Positions 1-9,184 of a stretch of 64,000 bases of DNA are shown piece by piece. Source of the stretch: Ktedonospora formicarum. GTDB taxonomy: Bacteria; Chloroflexota; Ktedonobacteria; Ktedonobacterales; Ktedonobacteraceae. Position numbers and translations under genes: made by a program. The stretch is taken from the NCBI RefSeq assembly GCF_016587355.1, contig NZ_BNJF01000004.1, positions 434,001 through 498,000 on the forward strand. Direction: 5' to 3'. A model generated the notes under the pieces. It did not search any database. It was not told the origin of the DNA and was given only the letters and a program-made list of their open reading frames with translations. Positions within the stretch are counted from its first letter, which is position 1; each line of letters begins with the position of its first letter.

Positions 1-379
1 ATCGTATTGGCGGCCGCCAGTGGAACTTTCCGTACAGGAAGAACAGATTGTAGCACGGATCCGACGTACGAAATTGTTTGTGCTGAAAGAGCAAGGTGTG
101 CAGATCGATGAACATGGGCAAGCACATCTCATCAAAGGGGTTGCCATAGATCGGCGCATTAGCATCGAAGAGGCATTATTCATCGAATTGCGAGAGCGTC
201 AACAAACCTTGCAGGGACGAAACGATCTGCGTGAACGGGTCGCGGTGGAACATAGTCTGGTCCATGTTGGTCGATGGCAGGGACGACGTGCGCGGTATCG
301 AGGCATCTACAAGAATCTGTTTGATCTGCGCCGCTGCGCCGTTGTCCACAACTTGCATGTTCTGGTGGAAGGGAGATGA
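1..379 (+). pseudogene. Transposase remnant, IS1182-like C-terminus
   Basis: The frame is open to the window edge; the first possible start inside is GTG at 20. The last ~75 residues (ELRERQQTL, RERVAVEHSLVHVGRW, KNLFDLRRCAVVHNLHV) resemble the C-terminal end of IS1182-type DDE transposases. The first ~27 residues (EEQIVARIRRTKLFVLK) look like an N-terminal stretch, so the catalytic middle is missing and the frame is an internal deletion or a chimera of two elements. It overlaps the next gene by 4 bp, probably by chance. Family assignment is from memory of typical motifs. Confidence 0.6.
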
Positions 380-1101
380 ATGTGGATCAGTCAAAGCCAG
401 TAGAGGATACAACCTGGTGGTTTTTTTTCAGCATGGTTTTCTTTCTGCTTGCTGTCTGCTTTTTGCTTTGGGGGAGTTGGGCAAAGCCTCCATGGATGAG
501 CATCAGCGTTGCAAATGGTGACGTCGCACTGCTCTCTGCCGGATTTACGTACCTTTTTTTATGTTTTCTTCGTATCAAGTCAAGAGTCGCAAAATGCATA
601 TTTGGCTTCTTATGGTTGCTCTTTTTACCAAATGTCGCGTATTTGTTCACCGATCTGGGACATCTTCCTGCTCAATGGAATCAGACGGCGACTGCTTCTG
701 GACGCATGTTGCTCCTGGTGCAGTATCTTCTGCTGGAATGGTTCGCAATCATCATGTTCCTGTATACATTGCTCCCATTTGAGAAAATGATCGATCAGCT
801 ATCCGCTTTCAAAAAGCGAAAAGTTCTTTGGTTGATCCTTAGTAATTTCTTTGTTGCTTATGGCACAGTCCTGGGGAGATTTGAACACATCAATTCCTGG
901 ATACTCTTTATCAATCCGCTCACCGTGCTGCGATCAGCGATGCATATGTTCGTGTCTTTTGATCTCCTGGGACTGACCATTTTCTTTGGTCTCCTCTTCA
1001 ACTGCATCTCTTTCCTTTGGAGAACGATGAAACACAGGACACGGGAAACGAAGCTGTCACCAGGAGCAATGGAAGCCCATCAAGAGACGACTGGAGGGTA
1101 G
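376..1101 (+). CDS. DUF1361 family membrane protein
   Basis: 241 residues with about six hydrophobic segments (roughly residues 14-33, 48-65, 72-90, 108-135, 150-167, 190-215). The stretch LWLLFLPNVAYLFTDLGHL is the signature of DUF1361 integral membrane proteins, whose function is unknown. The charged C-terminal tail should be cytoplasmic. No operon partner is evident: a transposase remnant lies upstream and an IS begins directly after the stop. Confidence 0.75.
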   Translation: MNVDQSKPVEDTTWWFFFSMVFFLLAVCFLLWGSWAKPPWMSISVANGDVALLSAGFTYLFLCFLRIKSRVAKCIFGFLWLLFLPNVAYLFTDLGHLPAQWNQTATASGRMLLLVQYLLLEWFAIIMFLYTLLPFEKMIDQLSAFKKRKVLWLILSNFFVAYGTVLGRFEHINSWILFINPLTVLRSAMHMFVSFDLLGLTIFFGLLFNCISFLWRTMKHRTRETKLSPGAMEAHQETTGG

Positions 1102-1993
1102 TGTCAGAACTGAGAGCACAGAAACTCATAAGGAGTCCTGAGAATCTATTACTTGTGCGTTTCTCGCTATTAGGAGAGCGGGAACAGAAATAGTTCCGTC
1201 ATTCATCAAAGGCAGAACAGAAACGGGCTGCTGATTCGAAGCTTCCGAAGCCACGCATGGGATCATAGCGTGGCTTGATTCCTCGATGGTCTTGCTCCAA
1301 CCGATTATTCAAATACTTGTTTGTTCGATGCTGGACCTTGCTGCTCATCGTCTCACGTATGGCCCGCGGATAGGACATACGGCCGTCCGTCGTCACTTGA
1401 TCAGGAACATGGCCAACGACAGCAACAGCCTGATGGAAAAACTGCTGAGCCGCCTCCACGTTCCTCTTCTCGCTCAGCCGAGAATCAACCAGATGGCCAT
1501 CAGCATCGATGGCCCGATACAAGTAGCACCACTTTCCATGCACTTTAAGGTATGTTTCGTCGACATACCAGGACGTTCCCGCCTGCCCACGTCGCCGGGT
1601 TCGTAACTGCTCTGCGATCAGTGGAGCAAACCGTGTTTCCCAATCTCAGATGGCTTCATGCGTAAAGACAAAGCTGCGTTCGAGGAACATTTCGGCGACA
1701 TCACGTAGGCTCAGTTTGTAGCGCAGCCGCCACAAGACCGCGAGGAGGACGATGTCCGTGGGGAATTCAAGGTAGTGAAAGGGCGTACCAGTTCGTTTCA
1801 TTGAAAATATGTCGGCAGTGTGGGCAGAAGAACATTGCATAGCCAAGCTTCGTTTTCTTTGCTCGTTCTCTGGTGCTCGTTGCTGCGCAATAGGGGCAGT
1901 TTCATTCGTCAATGTTCCTCGCTCCGTCAGAATGCTGAGATCAGCATACCAGACATACGGCCCCTATGCCAAGATGGTATCTGAGTTCTGACA
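1102..1993. mobile_element. IS6-family-like insertion sequence, ~0.9 kb
   Basis: Bounded by near-perfect terminal inverted repeats: TGTCAGAACTGAGA at 1102-1115 and its complement at 1980-1993 (TGTCAGAACTCAGA read inward, 13 of 14 matching). The interior is filled by a decayed IS6-type transposase on the minus strand. I see no convincing target-site duplication in the flanks. The left end lies immediately after the stop codon of the DUF1361 gene, so insertion did not break that gene. Confidence 0.75.
1199..1912 (-). pseudogene. IS6-family transposase, nonsense-interrupted and 3' truncated
   Basis: Two pieces share one frame. Residues 1-88 (FHYLEFPTDIVLLAVLWRLR) are followed by an in-frame TGA at 1646-1648 where CGA (Arg) would give HEAIRDWETRFAPL. 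The frame then continues through the DDE core: SWYVDETYLKVHGKWCYLYR, TTDGRMSYPRAI and YLNNRLEQDHRGIKPRYDPM. It ends at another stop after SAFDE, where family members usually continue for some 20 residues. The enzyme should be inactive without suppression. D, D and E of the catalytic triad are visible. Confidence 0.8.
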
Positions 1994-2222
1994 AAACCCA
2001 TCCACAGGGGAAACCACAACCCTCATCTCGTTCATACAATTCTTCGTGCCCTCCACCTAGAGGATAACGCCGGATTTTGGTGTAGCACTTTCACTGAATA
2101 GGAGTTTTGACGAAGCCCTATGATTGATTTGACAATTGCTTGATGAATCAATGCCAGACGCTTCTTCTGCATGTTCTAGGAAAGTGGGCATAAGTTTATA
2201 CCCACCTTCCCAACGTTCTTTC
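1994..2222. other. Intergenic, nested inverted repeat only
   Basis: No gene seen. At 2176-2226 an inner hairpin (2184-2192 with 2197-2205, 8 of 9 pairs, 4-nt loop) is nested in an outer perfect 9-bp inverted repeat, CTAGGAAAG at 2176-2184 and its complement at 2218-2226. It lies just downstream of the decayed minus-strand gene and could be its terminator or the hairpin end of a lost IS200/IS605-type element. Confidence 0.5.
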
Positions 2223-2615
2223 CTAGATCGTGATCCCTAACAGCTCTGCCAAGTCTTTTGTCAGCCTTTCTAGATCTCTAGCAACTTCGGGTCGCATCAG
2301 ATGACTAAAATTACAACACACCATACCCATGTGAAGACGCCGTACCTGTGTGAAACGCAAATTCGTACATTATCAGGGTATTGTCAGAATTGGTTCAGCT
2401 TCAGCCATCACTTGTCGCTCCATATCTAGCTCACAATAGAGGCACGACCAGCGATCACAGCGTGCATGCCTCACCTCGCCCGTTTCCCGATGGAGAAACC
2501 GATGGCGTAGCGCCTAGGCATCAGGACACACATAGAGCGTATCGGTTCCATCCTCTAGATGCCACTCCACCCGTTCCTCAACGGTTGGGGTAGACACATG
2601 GTCCAATCGCTTCAT
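2223..2615 (-). pseudogene. Decayed small gene with CxxxxCxxC motif
   Basis: One continuous minus-strand frame of 131 codons begins at ATG 2615 behind a good ribosome site (AAAGGAGT, about 8 nt away). It carries in-frame TAG after residue 33 and a TGA TAA pair after ILTIP. The intervening text stays protein-like (EERVEWHLEDGTDTLYVCPD, RHARCDRWSCLYCELDMERQ, RPEVARDLERLTKDLAELLG). The cysteine cluster CDRWSCLYC recalls the zinc motif near the start of some plasmid or phage replication proteins, but the fragment is too short to assign. I do not recognise the family. Confidence 0.45.
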
Positions 2616-2819
2616 CGTTTCCTACTCCTTTCACAACCACACATGCCTCAAAAAAGCATTGTATTCTTGTGTTTATCAAACCCACGGGATACTTGGTATT
2701 CAGTCCATGAATTTTTCATACTCAATAGACTATACGTAAGTGGGAGATAGCCTTTTTGTAGTACTTAGAGTGGAGTGATACATAAGCGTATAAATTTGCA
2801 ACAGAAAGGTAACAATAGG

Positions 2820-3176
2820 ATGCTTATACGGATCATTAGGATGAGAACTTGTCTAGTTGCAGTAAGTTTCGCTGTTTCGTTGGTGCTATTAGCTGGTAGA
2901 ACTACCCCAGAAGCGGCATCAATTACAAGCAAAGCTCAAACACAGGTAATGCAGTACACTCCCAACACTCCCAACATTCCTAGTGGATACTCTCCTAACA
3001 CTCCCAACACTCCCAACACTCCCAACACTTCTAGTGGATACTCTCCCAGCACTCCCAACACTCCCAACACTTCTAGTGGATACTCTCCCAGCACTCCTAA
3101 CACTCCCAACCGTTGGTATAATCTCTACACTTGGCACACTCACCACATTCGGCACTACACTCCTTTCTATCGATAG
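2820..3176 (+). CDS. Small secreted protein with TPN-rich tandem repeats
   Basis: The start at 2820 has AAAGG about 10 nt upstream and gives 118 residues. Residues ~6-28 (MRTCLVAVSFAVSLVLLAG, preceded by arginines) form a signal peptide ending near EAA. The mature part is low complexity: repeated TPNTPN and a 14-residue unit TSSGYSPSTPNTPN, then an aromatic/histidine tail (RWYNLYTWHTHHIRHYTPFY). Such Thr/Pro/Asn stalks occur in surface proteins, but no domain is recognisable and the function is unknown. An in-frame ATG at 2775 would place the signal too far inside. Confidence 0.55.
   Translation: MLIRIIRMRTCLVAVSFAVSLVLLAGRTTPEAASITSKAQTQVMQYTPNTPNIPSGYSPNTPNTPNTPNTSSGYSPSTPNTPNTSSGYSPSTPNTPNRWYNLYTWHTHHIRHYTPFYR
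3027..3110 (+). repeat. Two perfect-phase 42-bp tandem repeats
   Basis: Copies at 3027-3068 and 3069-3110 differ by a single base and encode the 14-residue unit TSSGYSPSTPNTPN. A shorter degenerate copy precedes them from about 2980. Copy number probably varies by slippage. They lie inside the secreted-protein gene and are not CRISPR repeats, since there are no spacers. Confidence 0.85.
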
Positions 3177-3371
3177 ATCAAGTCTACGAAGCCCTTTAAG
3201 TGTGTGAATTATCCTTATGAGGGTCAAGTGAAGGCCCTAGTGCGCGGGCTGTCGGCGTACGCGTCTTCGCCACAACGCACCGCACGCTCTCACTGCATCA
3301 CTCACAGCCCCCTCTCTTCCCTTTTGGTCAGGTTACAGTCTATCGGATGTGACCAGCCCCACCACCCCTCT

Positions 3372-3412
3372 TGTTTGTCAAGGCACCTCAATGGGACCCA
3401 CCTTGACAAACA
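3372..3412. terminator. 12-bp inverted repeat after the RHS fragment
   Basis: TGTTTGTCAAGG at 3372-3383 and its exact complement at 3401-3412 are separated by 17 nt. The structure lies directly downstream of the minus-strand RHS frame that stops at 3415, so a terminator role is plausible. The uridine tract on that strand is poor, and it may instead be the scar of an excised element. The 3177-3371 stretch before it shows no gene. Confidence 0.4.
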
Positions 3413-3414
3413 CA

Positions 3415-4716
3415 TCACATCCTGGGAGACTCTTTTGTACCCAAAAAGGTGCGGCAGGTTATATTACCCATTGCATCGTAGCTTGCATACTGATTGGGAA
3501 ACGCGGAGAGTGTTATGACAGCATGCGGATGGATGCTGTCATAGGTCATGGTACCCGATGGACCACTCGTCAGACGATCCAAATCATCATAGCCATACTG
3601 CTGTTGATAGCTGTCTGTTGTCGAACCAGTTGGCGTATTACCACAATGATCGCCACCTGCTGGTGTCCCACTGTTTCCTGCCCAGACAAGTCGATTCAGC
3701 GCATCATAACAGAAAGACTGGGTATCAGTATCGGTACTGCCATCCGTCTTGGGAATTATGGTATTGACCTGCAGCACATTGCCTACATTATCATAGGTAC
3801 GTGTCTGGTTCCAGAAGGTGGTTCCACCACGCGTGGCTGTGCTGGATGATGGACGTTGAATCCCATCATAGCCAAAGGCGAGCGAGAAGACCGGACTCGG
3901 GGTTGTCGTTTTAGTTGCACTTCCTCCCAGATCCAGGCCAGCCAGTAGACCTGCATTGGTATAGATGGTCTTACCCACCAGGAAGGTAACTGGGTCGAGA
4001 CTATTAACATCACCAAAATAGGCTGACTGGAAGTATCCATCGGTGTTATAGGTGCTTGAAACCTTCTCCCCATCGGGATAGGTTAAGGTGGTCACCTGAT
4101 CCAGGTTATTGTAGGCCAGGTACACATTCTGCGTTGTCGTCTGACTCTCTGCAGTGACCGACAGCGCACTCATGTTCTTACGTCCGCGCTCATCATAGCT
4201 GTAACAGCGCCATCCACTGCCAACGCTATTTTTGAATGTTTCGGCGGTAAGCATTTCCATCGGGTACGATGAACTGCCATTCGTTGGCGCGGCACACCCT
4301 GTAGGGAAAGTGACGCCCCAATTGCTTCCATTGTTATAGCCATCGTAGAAGTAGGTCTCACTTGCATCACTGCTACATGGATTGACCGATGCTGAGGTGG
4401 TTCCTTTACAGAGCGGGCGATTGAGACCATCATAGCTCATGTAGATATTTTGCCCTCTCGGGTCGCTCTGAGTGAGGAGATTGCCATTGTCATCATACGT
4501 CAATTTCCAGGCGGTATCGCTGGAGCTACTACATCCCGCAGGCAGCGGTGTCGCACTACACGAGCCAGAATCTGAATCGTTATAGCCAACCTTGCGTTTC
4601 AATGCATCATAGGTGGCACTGAAGGTCGCCTTGAGCGTCCCACTGCTATCAAAGGTCTGTGTTGAGAGCAGATCATCCAGCAAGGGGTGCACCACAGTTT
4701 TTTGCGTCGAGTTCAT
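3415..4716 (-). pseudogene. RHS/YD-repeat protein fragment
   Basis: 433 residues of YD-repeat sequence: TYDALKRKVGYND, TYDDNGNLLTQSDPRGQ, MSYDGLNRPLCKG, CYDALNRLVWAG, YGYDDLDRL and YASYDAMGNITC. RHS proteins are large (often over 1,000 residues) cell-surface or toxin-delivery shells with an N-terminal signal and a C-terminal core domain. Both are absent here. No ribosome site precedes the first ATG, the homologous reading continues only a few codons upstream to a stop, and the 3' end stops abruptly. This is an internal fragment truncated at both ends. Confidence 0.75.
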
Positions 4717-4837
4717 CCGAGCAACAGAGAGGTAGTAAGAGGGTTAAAACAAGTTTTTTGAAGAGGAGACAAATATTTCTTTCCGTTGACATCTGTTGCT
4801 CTTGCGTTCGTCCCTCATTTCTGTTCTAATTATCCCT

Positions 4838-4990
4838 CGTACGGTGAGTGACACCGGAATTCACGCCTGTGGAGATCCCTGTAAGACCTGGTCTCTCCAG
4901 GCACGTTGTTCGTTGAAGCAGGAACTGAACGCGAGATATGGCTTGTCCATCTTTGGGTCAGTTTCGGATAACGGAACTGAGTATTCACCA
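4838..4990 (+). pseudogene. TnpB C-terminal remnant
   Basis: A short plus-strand frame reads TGIHACGDPCKTWSLQARCS followed by LKQELNA. This resembles the tail of IS200/IS605-family TnpB proteins, where an NACG/HACGD motif is followed ~20 residues later by (S/L)KQE. Nothing of the nuclease core is left. Assignment rests on one motif, so confidence is moderate. The rest of 4717-5187 holds no convincing gene. Confidence 0.45.
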
Positions 4991-5187
4991 TATGAAAAAA
5001 CAGCGGGAAAAATATGTTTGACCCAAGGAAGGATGCCATGAGCAATGGCGAAAAAGCCATTACTCTCCAGCTTCCCCTCACTGCACTTGAGGATTGCCTT
5101 CTCTGGGTGTGTTTACGATCCTAGAAAAATAATGTCAAGATCCCCACGTGACCCTGGACATACAATGTGAAGAGAACTTAAACGGTA

Positions 5188-5232
5188 CGAACAGGGAAGG
5201 CCGCCTCTTCAGTAAGGTGCCTTCCCTGTTCG
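5188..5232 (-). terminator. Strong hairpin terminator of the 5.3-kb gene
   Basis: Perfect 14-bp arms at 5188-5201 and 5219-5232 with a 17-nt loop, 60 nt beyond the stop of the minus-strand gene 5294-5635. On the minus strand the stem is followed by a moderately T-rich stretch. Confidence 0.65.
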
Positions 5233-5293
5233 TTCATTGCATCAGAGTGCTAATCCCCCTGCACCACAAGGTGATGGTTGGGCGACGTCAGCC

Positions 5294-5635
5294 CTACTGG
5301 ATCACGATCACGGTGAGCCGGACCCGCTGCCAACCCTTTGCACCCTGCTTGACCGCCAGGACGCGTAGGGCTTCAGCCTGCATCATGATTCGGGTCCTGA
5401 TCTCATCCCGCGCAACTACAAAGTTGCTCATCGGCACCTGCTGGAACCTGGCAACCTTGGGCTCCAGAAGGTCACCATCGACTTCGAGCAGGACCTGCAG
5501 GCCAAGGTCCTGGCTGCCCCCGTACAGACGCAGTTTGAAGACGACCTCCGTGAGGATCGGGTCAAAAAACGCGTTGAGCGCGTCTTTCTTGGACAGGTCG
5601 ACCGTCAGGGTGTGGTCACCCTCCGCCTTGGACAT
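5294..5635 (-). CDS. Hypothetical protein, high-GC3 codon use
   Basis: 113 residues from ATG 5635, with AGAGG ~10 nt upstream. Third codon positions are strongly G/C (runs such as GTC CTG CTC GAA GTC GAT), unlike the A/T-tolerant usage of the surrounding genes. Codon bias makes this a real gene and suggests acquisition from a higher-GC donor. The protein is alternating hydrophobic/charged (LTVDLSKKDALNAFFDPILT, LGLQVLLEVDGDLL) without transmembrane segments or a signal. I do not recognise the family. It is a lone gene with its own terminator. Confidence 0.65.
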   Translation of the reverse strand: MSKAEGDHTLTVDLSKKDALNAFFDPILTEVVFKLRLYGGSQDLGLQVLLEVDGDLLEPKVARFQQVPMSNFVVARDEIRTRIMMQAEALRVLAVKQGAKGWQRVRLTVIVIQ

Positions 5636-6031
5636 AGTAGGTGTTTCCTCTCACGAGAGATGGATCTTGCGGGAATAGGAAAACCTGGAAGATGATGCAT
5701 ATCCGGTCTCCTGAAGAATACTCACACCGCGAGTATCGATCAGCAGATCGGGCCATGCGTGATGATCACAAAGACGCTCTGTGCGTTCATGCATGCCATC
5801 TCATCTCCAGGAGCCCTACCGGTGCAGCGGGGACACGCACTCAGCTAGGTCTACAAACACCAGGGATGATGCAGATACATGCCATTTGGAAAACTAGTAA
5901 TAAATATAAACAAAGAAGTGCACAAATTAGCTATGCAACCGTATGCAAAAAAGTGTGTCGCACCCATGGGCAAACGTCATCTTTGGCCTTGCCCATCCTT
6001 CGTCCACGTCTGATCAGACCATGAGATAGCC
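5636..6031. other. Gene-free stretch
   Basis: Nothing convincing seen. Open frames here lack ribosome sites and protein-like composition. The segment should carry the promoter of the minus-strand gene at 5635, but I could not place hexamers with confidence. Confidence 0.4.
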
Positions 6032-6712
6032 TCACGCTCCGTCTTCAGCCATGCCTGATCTTCTCATGCACTCTGATGCTTCCGCCGGAAAGATGATGGT
6101 TGGCGTTCTCCAGTGGAGCAGATTACAGCAGAGCCAGTCAATCCCATTCCATAATGGATGGGTAGGCTGCCTCTGGAGAAGGCGCAAGGAAATGGGGGCA
6201 ACGAGAGGAAGCACAAGAAACGGGGTATCCTTCCTCTCCAGGGAAGTTGCATCGATGCCTTGCTCGGGGGCTCGTTGCCACCCTATGACTTCCTCAATCC
6301 CATGATGAAAGATTCCACCTAGCCCGACAGCAACGCATGGTTCAATGGAGAGTGGTTCCGAGTCCTGGCTCGGTAGGCGTGGGGCGACAGAAGTGAGGGT
6401 TAGCATGCAGGCACTGACCCTCGCACCTTGCATGCGTACACTTGTAGTCAAACGCCAAAGAGACGCCCCTTTTTGTAGCTCTTTGGATGCAGAATGCGTG
6501 TGGTGCGTCTCAGTTACCTGCACCATCTCCCCTGCATACTGTCTGATGATTCGGCTCACCTGGAGGGGTGAAACCAGGCCCTGTTTCCCCTGCAAGAGGA
6601 TCTGTCGAAGATTCTCTCCCAAGGTATGCTGTGCCGCTTGAGTGGCTGCCTTTCCCTCGCAGGAAGAAAAGTCATGGAGCATACAACGCTCTTCTTCCTT
6701 AGATTGCTTCAT
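6032..6712 (-). CDS. Hypothetical protein, doubtful
   Basis: A 226-residue open frame whose ATG (6712) overlaps the end of the methyltransferase gene by 14 bp, the position of a translationally coupled third operon gene. No good ribosome site is visible. Composition (many Arg, Cys, Met, His; no clear domain or transmembrane pattern) is not strongly protein-like. It may be a real unknown gene or a chance frame; I recognise no motif. Confidence 0.3.
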   Translation of the reverse strand: MKQSKEEERCMLHDFSSCEGKAATQAAQHTLGENLRQILLQGKQGLVSPLQVSRIIRQYAGEMVQVTETHHTHSASKELQKGASLWRLTTSVRMQGARVSACMLTLTSVAPRLPSQDSEPLSIEPCVAVGLGGIFHHGIEEVIGWQRAPEQGIDATSLERKDTPFLVLPLVAPISLRLLQRQPTHPLWNGIDWLCCNLLHWRTPTIIFPAEASECMRRSGMAEDGA

Positions 6713-7592
6713 GCGTGGTCTTCCGTCCTGTCACACGTGTAAAGAGCCAGTAGGCATTATAATCGGGCTGTTCCATATCCTCGCACATCTGCTCATAGAG
6801 CAAGTCAAGCTGACGCGGCGTCGCCACCTCCTGCCGGAGATAAAAAGGGCGCAAATCTCGATAGAGTGACTTGTGATCTTTGATCCCAAGACGGTAGCCC
6901 TCACTATTCGCTCCGATATCAATGCGATAGGATTGCATGGAGTGGAGTTGGAAACCATTTGCCTGCATCAAACGGGGCAACCTGACCACAATCCCCACGT
7001 GCTCCTGCTCCCAACTATTCTGATTTTTGTAGAGCGCTTGATGCCCCAGACGATAGAGATTTGCCAATGCCGTACTGGTGGTCCAACACTGCGCATCATT
7101 CTCAATCACAATCAGGACGCCTCCTGGTCGGAGGATACGGGACACATCCTCCATGAGTTGAGACCATAAGGTTGGGGTCATAAAGGCAAAGATCAGCCGA
7201 ATATGGACCAGAGAAAATGAGGCATCAGCAAAGGGCAATGGCAGCGTCCGTACATCAATGCTGGCGAACTGACAGGTCTGGGCAAGATGATTGGCATAGG
7301 CTCGTGCTCGTGCGGCACGAATCATGTTGTCGCTAATATCAATGCCGGTAATCTGAAGATGAGGATAGGTTGCCGCTAGATCACAGGCCCAACCACCTGA
7401 TGAACAGCCAATGTCGAGCACCGCTCCTTCTGGTCCAATCACCGAATAGGGGAGATCCACTGGCAATAAGCCCATATGTCGATCTAAATACCGTCCCTGG
7501 ATACGTAGGCGTTCTGCTTCCTCTGCGGTTTCGGGATCAACAAAATAACCTGTTTTCTTCAGGGCATCATAGGAGTCATGAGATGAAGCCAT
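6699..7592 (-). CDS. Class I SAM-dependent methyltransferase
   Basis: 297 residues from ATG 7592, chosen because AAAGGAA lies ~9 nt upstream (an ATG 36 nt earlier lacks one). Rossmann motif I is VLDIGCSSGGWACDLA (residues ~59-74), with the acidic loop ITGIDISDNMI following. The SIDVRTLPLPFADASFSLVH stretch is motif II/III-like, and ILRPGGVLIVIEND is the post-core strand. The substrate is unknown; the C-terminal third resembles small-molecule methyltransferases. It overlaps the upstream DNA-binding protein gene by 17 bp, so the two are co-transcribed. By analogy it could be an antibiotic- or metabolite-tailoring enzyme, but nothing nearby names a pathway. Confidence 0.8.
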   Translation of the reverse strand: MASSHDSYDALKKTGYFVDPETAEEAERLRIQGRYLDRHMGLLPVDLPYSVIGPEGAVLDIGCSSGGWACDLAATYPHLQITGIDISDNMIRAARARAYANHLAQTCQFASIDVRTLPLPFADASFSLVHIRLIFAFMTPTLWSQLMEDVSRILRPGGVLIVIENDAQCWTTSTALANLYRLGHQALYKNQNSWEQEHVGIVVRLPRLMQANGFQLHSMQSYRIDIGANSEGYRLGIKDHKSLYRDLRPFYLRQEVATPRQLDLLYEQMCEDMEQPDYNAYWLFTRVTGRKTTHEAI

Positions 7593-8580
7593 CAGGTCGA
7601 GTTCCTTTCTCTGGCTGAGCGACCGCATCCAGGCGGCAGCTCATGTGTGGAATCTGGGTCATCCATCCAGGGACCCGCTCAAGAAACAGTCGTTCTAAAA
7701 CAAGCGATGCGAGAGTTTCCACTTGCCGATCATGGTGCCCAGGAAACGACTGATACCAGGAGGCAATGGCAGGTTCCCAGGTGGTCAGCGTCGGCCAATT
7801 GACGGCCCACCAGCGCTCTCCTCGAATCATTTTTGTCCCCGCAAAGCGGATCGCGCCCAAGGAGGCTTCATTCTCGCCCATAAGGTGCCAGCGCTCTTGC
7901 TCTCCCCAACAGGCCCCTGCCCAGGGGGTCCAGATCACGGCAGAAGGGGGTAAGAGATGGACGTGCGAGATGGGAAGCACATCAAGAGAACTGGTGGGAT
8001 ATTCCTTGACATAGCACCAATAATCAGGCTCCGAAGCAGCGAGCGTAAAGGGAAAGATGTGTTCTTTTTGTCGGTCGAGCATCCGAATCATCAGGACAGC
8101 GGCAGCGTTGGAGGGTTGCGGCTTTCCCCAGGCTTCCATGCGGATCAGTCCCCGCTTCTGCCAGTTTTTGAAGGTCGAGTCGGGCATCGTCCGTTGAGGA
8201 TCATAGGCTGCCAGTTCTTTGAGCAACCATTCTGTACTCAAGCGAAGCTCAGGCGCAATAGGTTCATGACGATTGCGGACAAAATCATCCAGGACCTCAA
8301 ATGCTGTTTCGCGTGCTTCCCGTAAGGCCGTGAGAAAGCGCATTTGCAGCTGGGTATCAGAGGCATGGGGTAGCTGCTTCTGTAAGCGGGTGAGAGCATA
8401 ATGCGCGAATGGGACAGGTAAGGGGGCAATCTCTGCATAGAGCGCGGGCGGCAAGAGAGGGTCAGCAAGCAGAATGTGTTCTGTTACATCACCCTGTGCC
8501 TCCCTATGATACAGGGAAGAAATAGGGTGTTGACGTGGACGCCCTCGTTTTCGCGTCACCTGTGAAGAATTCTCAACCAT
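7576..8580 (-). CDS. Putative DNA-binding protein with AT-hook
   Basis: 334 residues from ATG 8580 behind GGAGGG. The N-terminus carries an AT-hook-like KRGRPRQHP (residues ~11-19). A central segment, MPDSTFKNWQKRGLI followed by a basic region, resembles a MerR/DUF1836-type helix-turn-helix, so a transcriptional regulator is the likeliest role. The C-terminal half (WWAVNWPTLTTWEPAIASWY) has no recognised domain. The coupled methyltransferase downstream is the natural candidate partner. Family not recognised with certainty. Confidence 0.6.
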   Translation of the reverse strand: MVENSSQVTRKRGRPRQHPISSLYHREAQGDVTEHILLADPLLPPALYAEIAPLPVPFAHYALTRLQKQLPHASDTQLQMRFLTALREARETAFEVLDDFVRNRHEPIAPELRLSTEWLLKELAAYDPQRTMPDSTFKNWQKRGLIRMEAWGKPQPSNAAAVLMIRMLDRQKEHIFPFTLAASEPDYWCYVKEYPTSSLDVLPISHVHLLPPSAVIWTPWAGACWGEQERWHLMGENEASLGAIRFAGTKMIRGERWWAVNWPTLTTWEPAIASWYQSFPGHHDRQVETLASLVLERLFLERVPGWMTQIPHMSCRLDAVAQPEKGTRPDGFIS

Positions 8581-9184
8581 CAAGTCCCTCCTTCTCGCAC
8601 GCTCCCCTCCCTTCAACGGAAAGGTAAAGTATCGTTTGCTTTCTCTCTAGGTATCTAGCATGCGCCATCTTCCAGCTTTGGCGAAGCACATCAGACATGG
8701 GTCAAGGCATTACGTTTTATGAACAATAAATAACAGCGATTTGCAGAATCGCAAGAAAGGTTGAACATATGAAATGAGATGCCATTATATCCTTTTCTTC
8801 TGAGAGTTAATGAGAAAAGCGTTATTGAAAATACTACGGCATACCTGCATAAAAATTGTGTGAAAATCCTTTCGTTATGAACGGAATAAGCGCTTTACTC
8901 TTGTATTTTATTATCCTTTATGATACAAGATAGTTAACATATTTTCAAGTTTATTTACTTAATACATGCAAAGATGACGAAAGAGATGTTTTCACACTCC
9001 TGCGTCAGCTCTCTTCAAAGGTGGGAAACACAAAAGACGAGGACATGGCAACAATGGGAAATGAAGTGGGCACATCCTGGCTGGGGAGAGACTTGCAGCA
9101 CAAAAAGCCATCTCCTTCAGGAAGACACCGAGAAACAGGCTGCCAATCACTATCATTATTCTCTGAAGGAAGGAAAATCGAGCT
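8581..9184. other. AT-rich divergent intergenic region
   Basis: 604 bp between the divergently transcribed 8580 and 9185 genes. The core 8700-8970 is markedly A/T-rich and should hold both promoters. An open plus-strand frame from 8974 has no ribosome site and ends inside the next gene, so I read it as non-coding. No repeat, hairpin or four-box promoter was found. Confidence 0.5.

Noticed and set aside
2959..3110. Short repeats as a CRISPR array
   Set aside because: Repeats are contiguous and coding, with no spacers and no cas genes.
3349..3849. 166-codon plus-strand frame
   Set aside because: Antisense to the RHS fragment; no ribosome site or domain.
5038..5124. 28-codon frame MSNGEKAITLQLPLTALEDC
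   Set aside because: Loosely similar in feel to the small-protein family N-terminus, but no ribosome site and no shared core.
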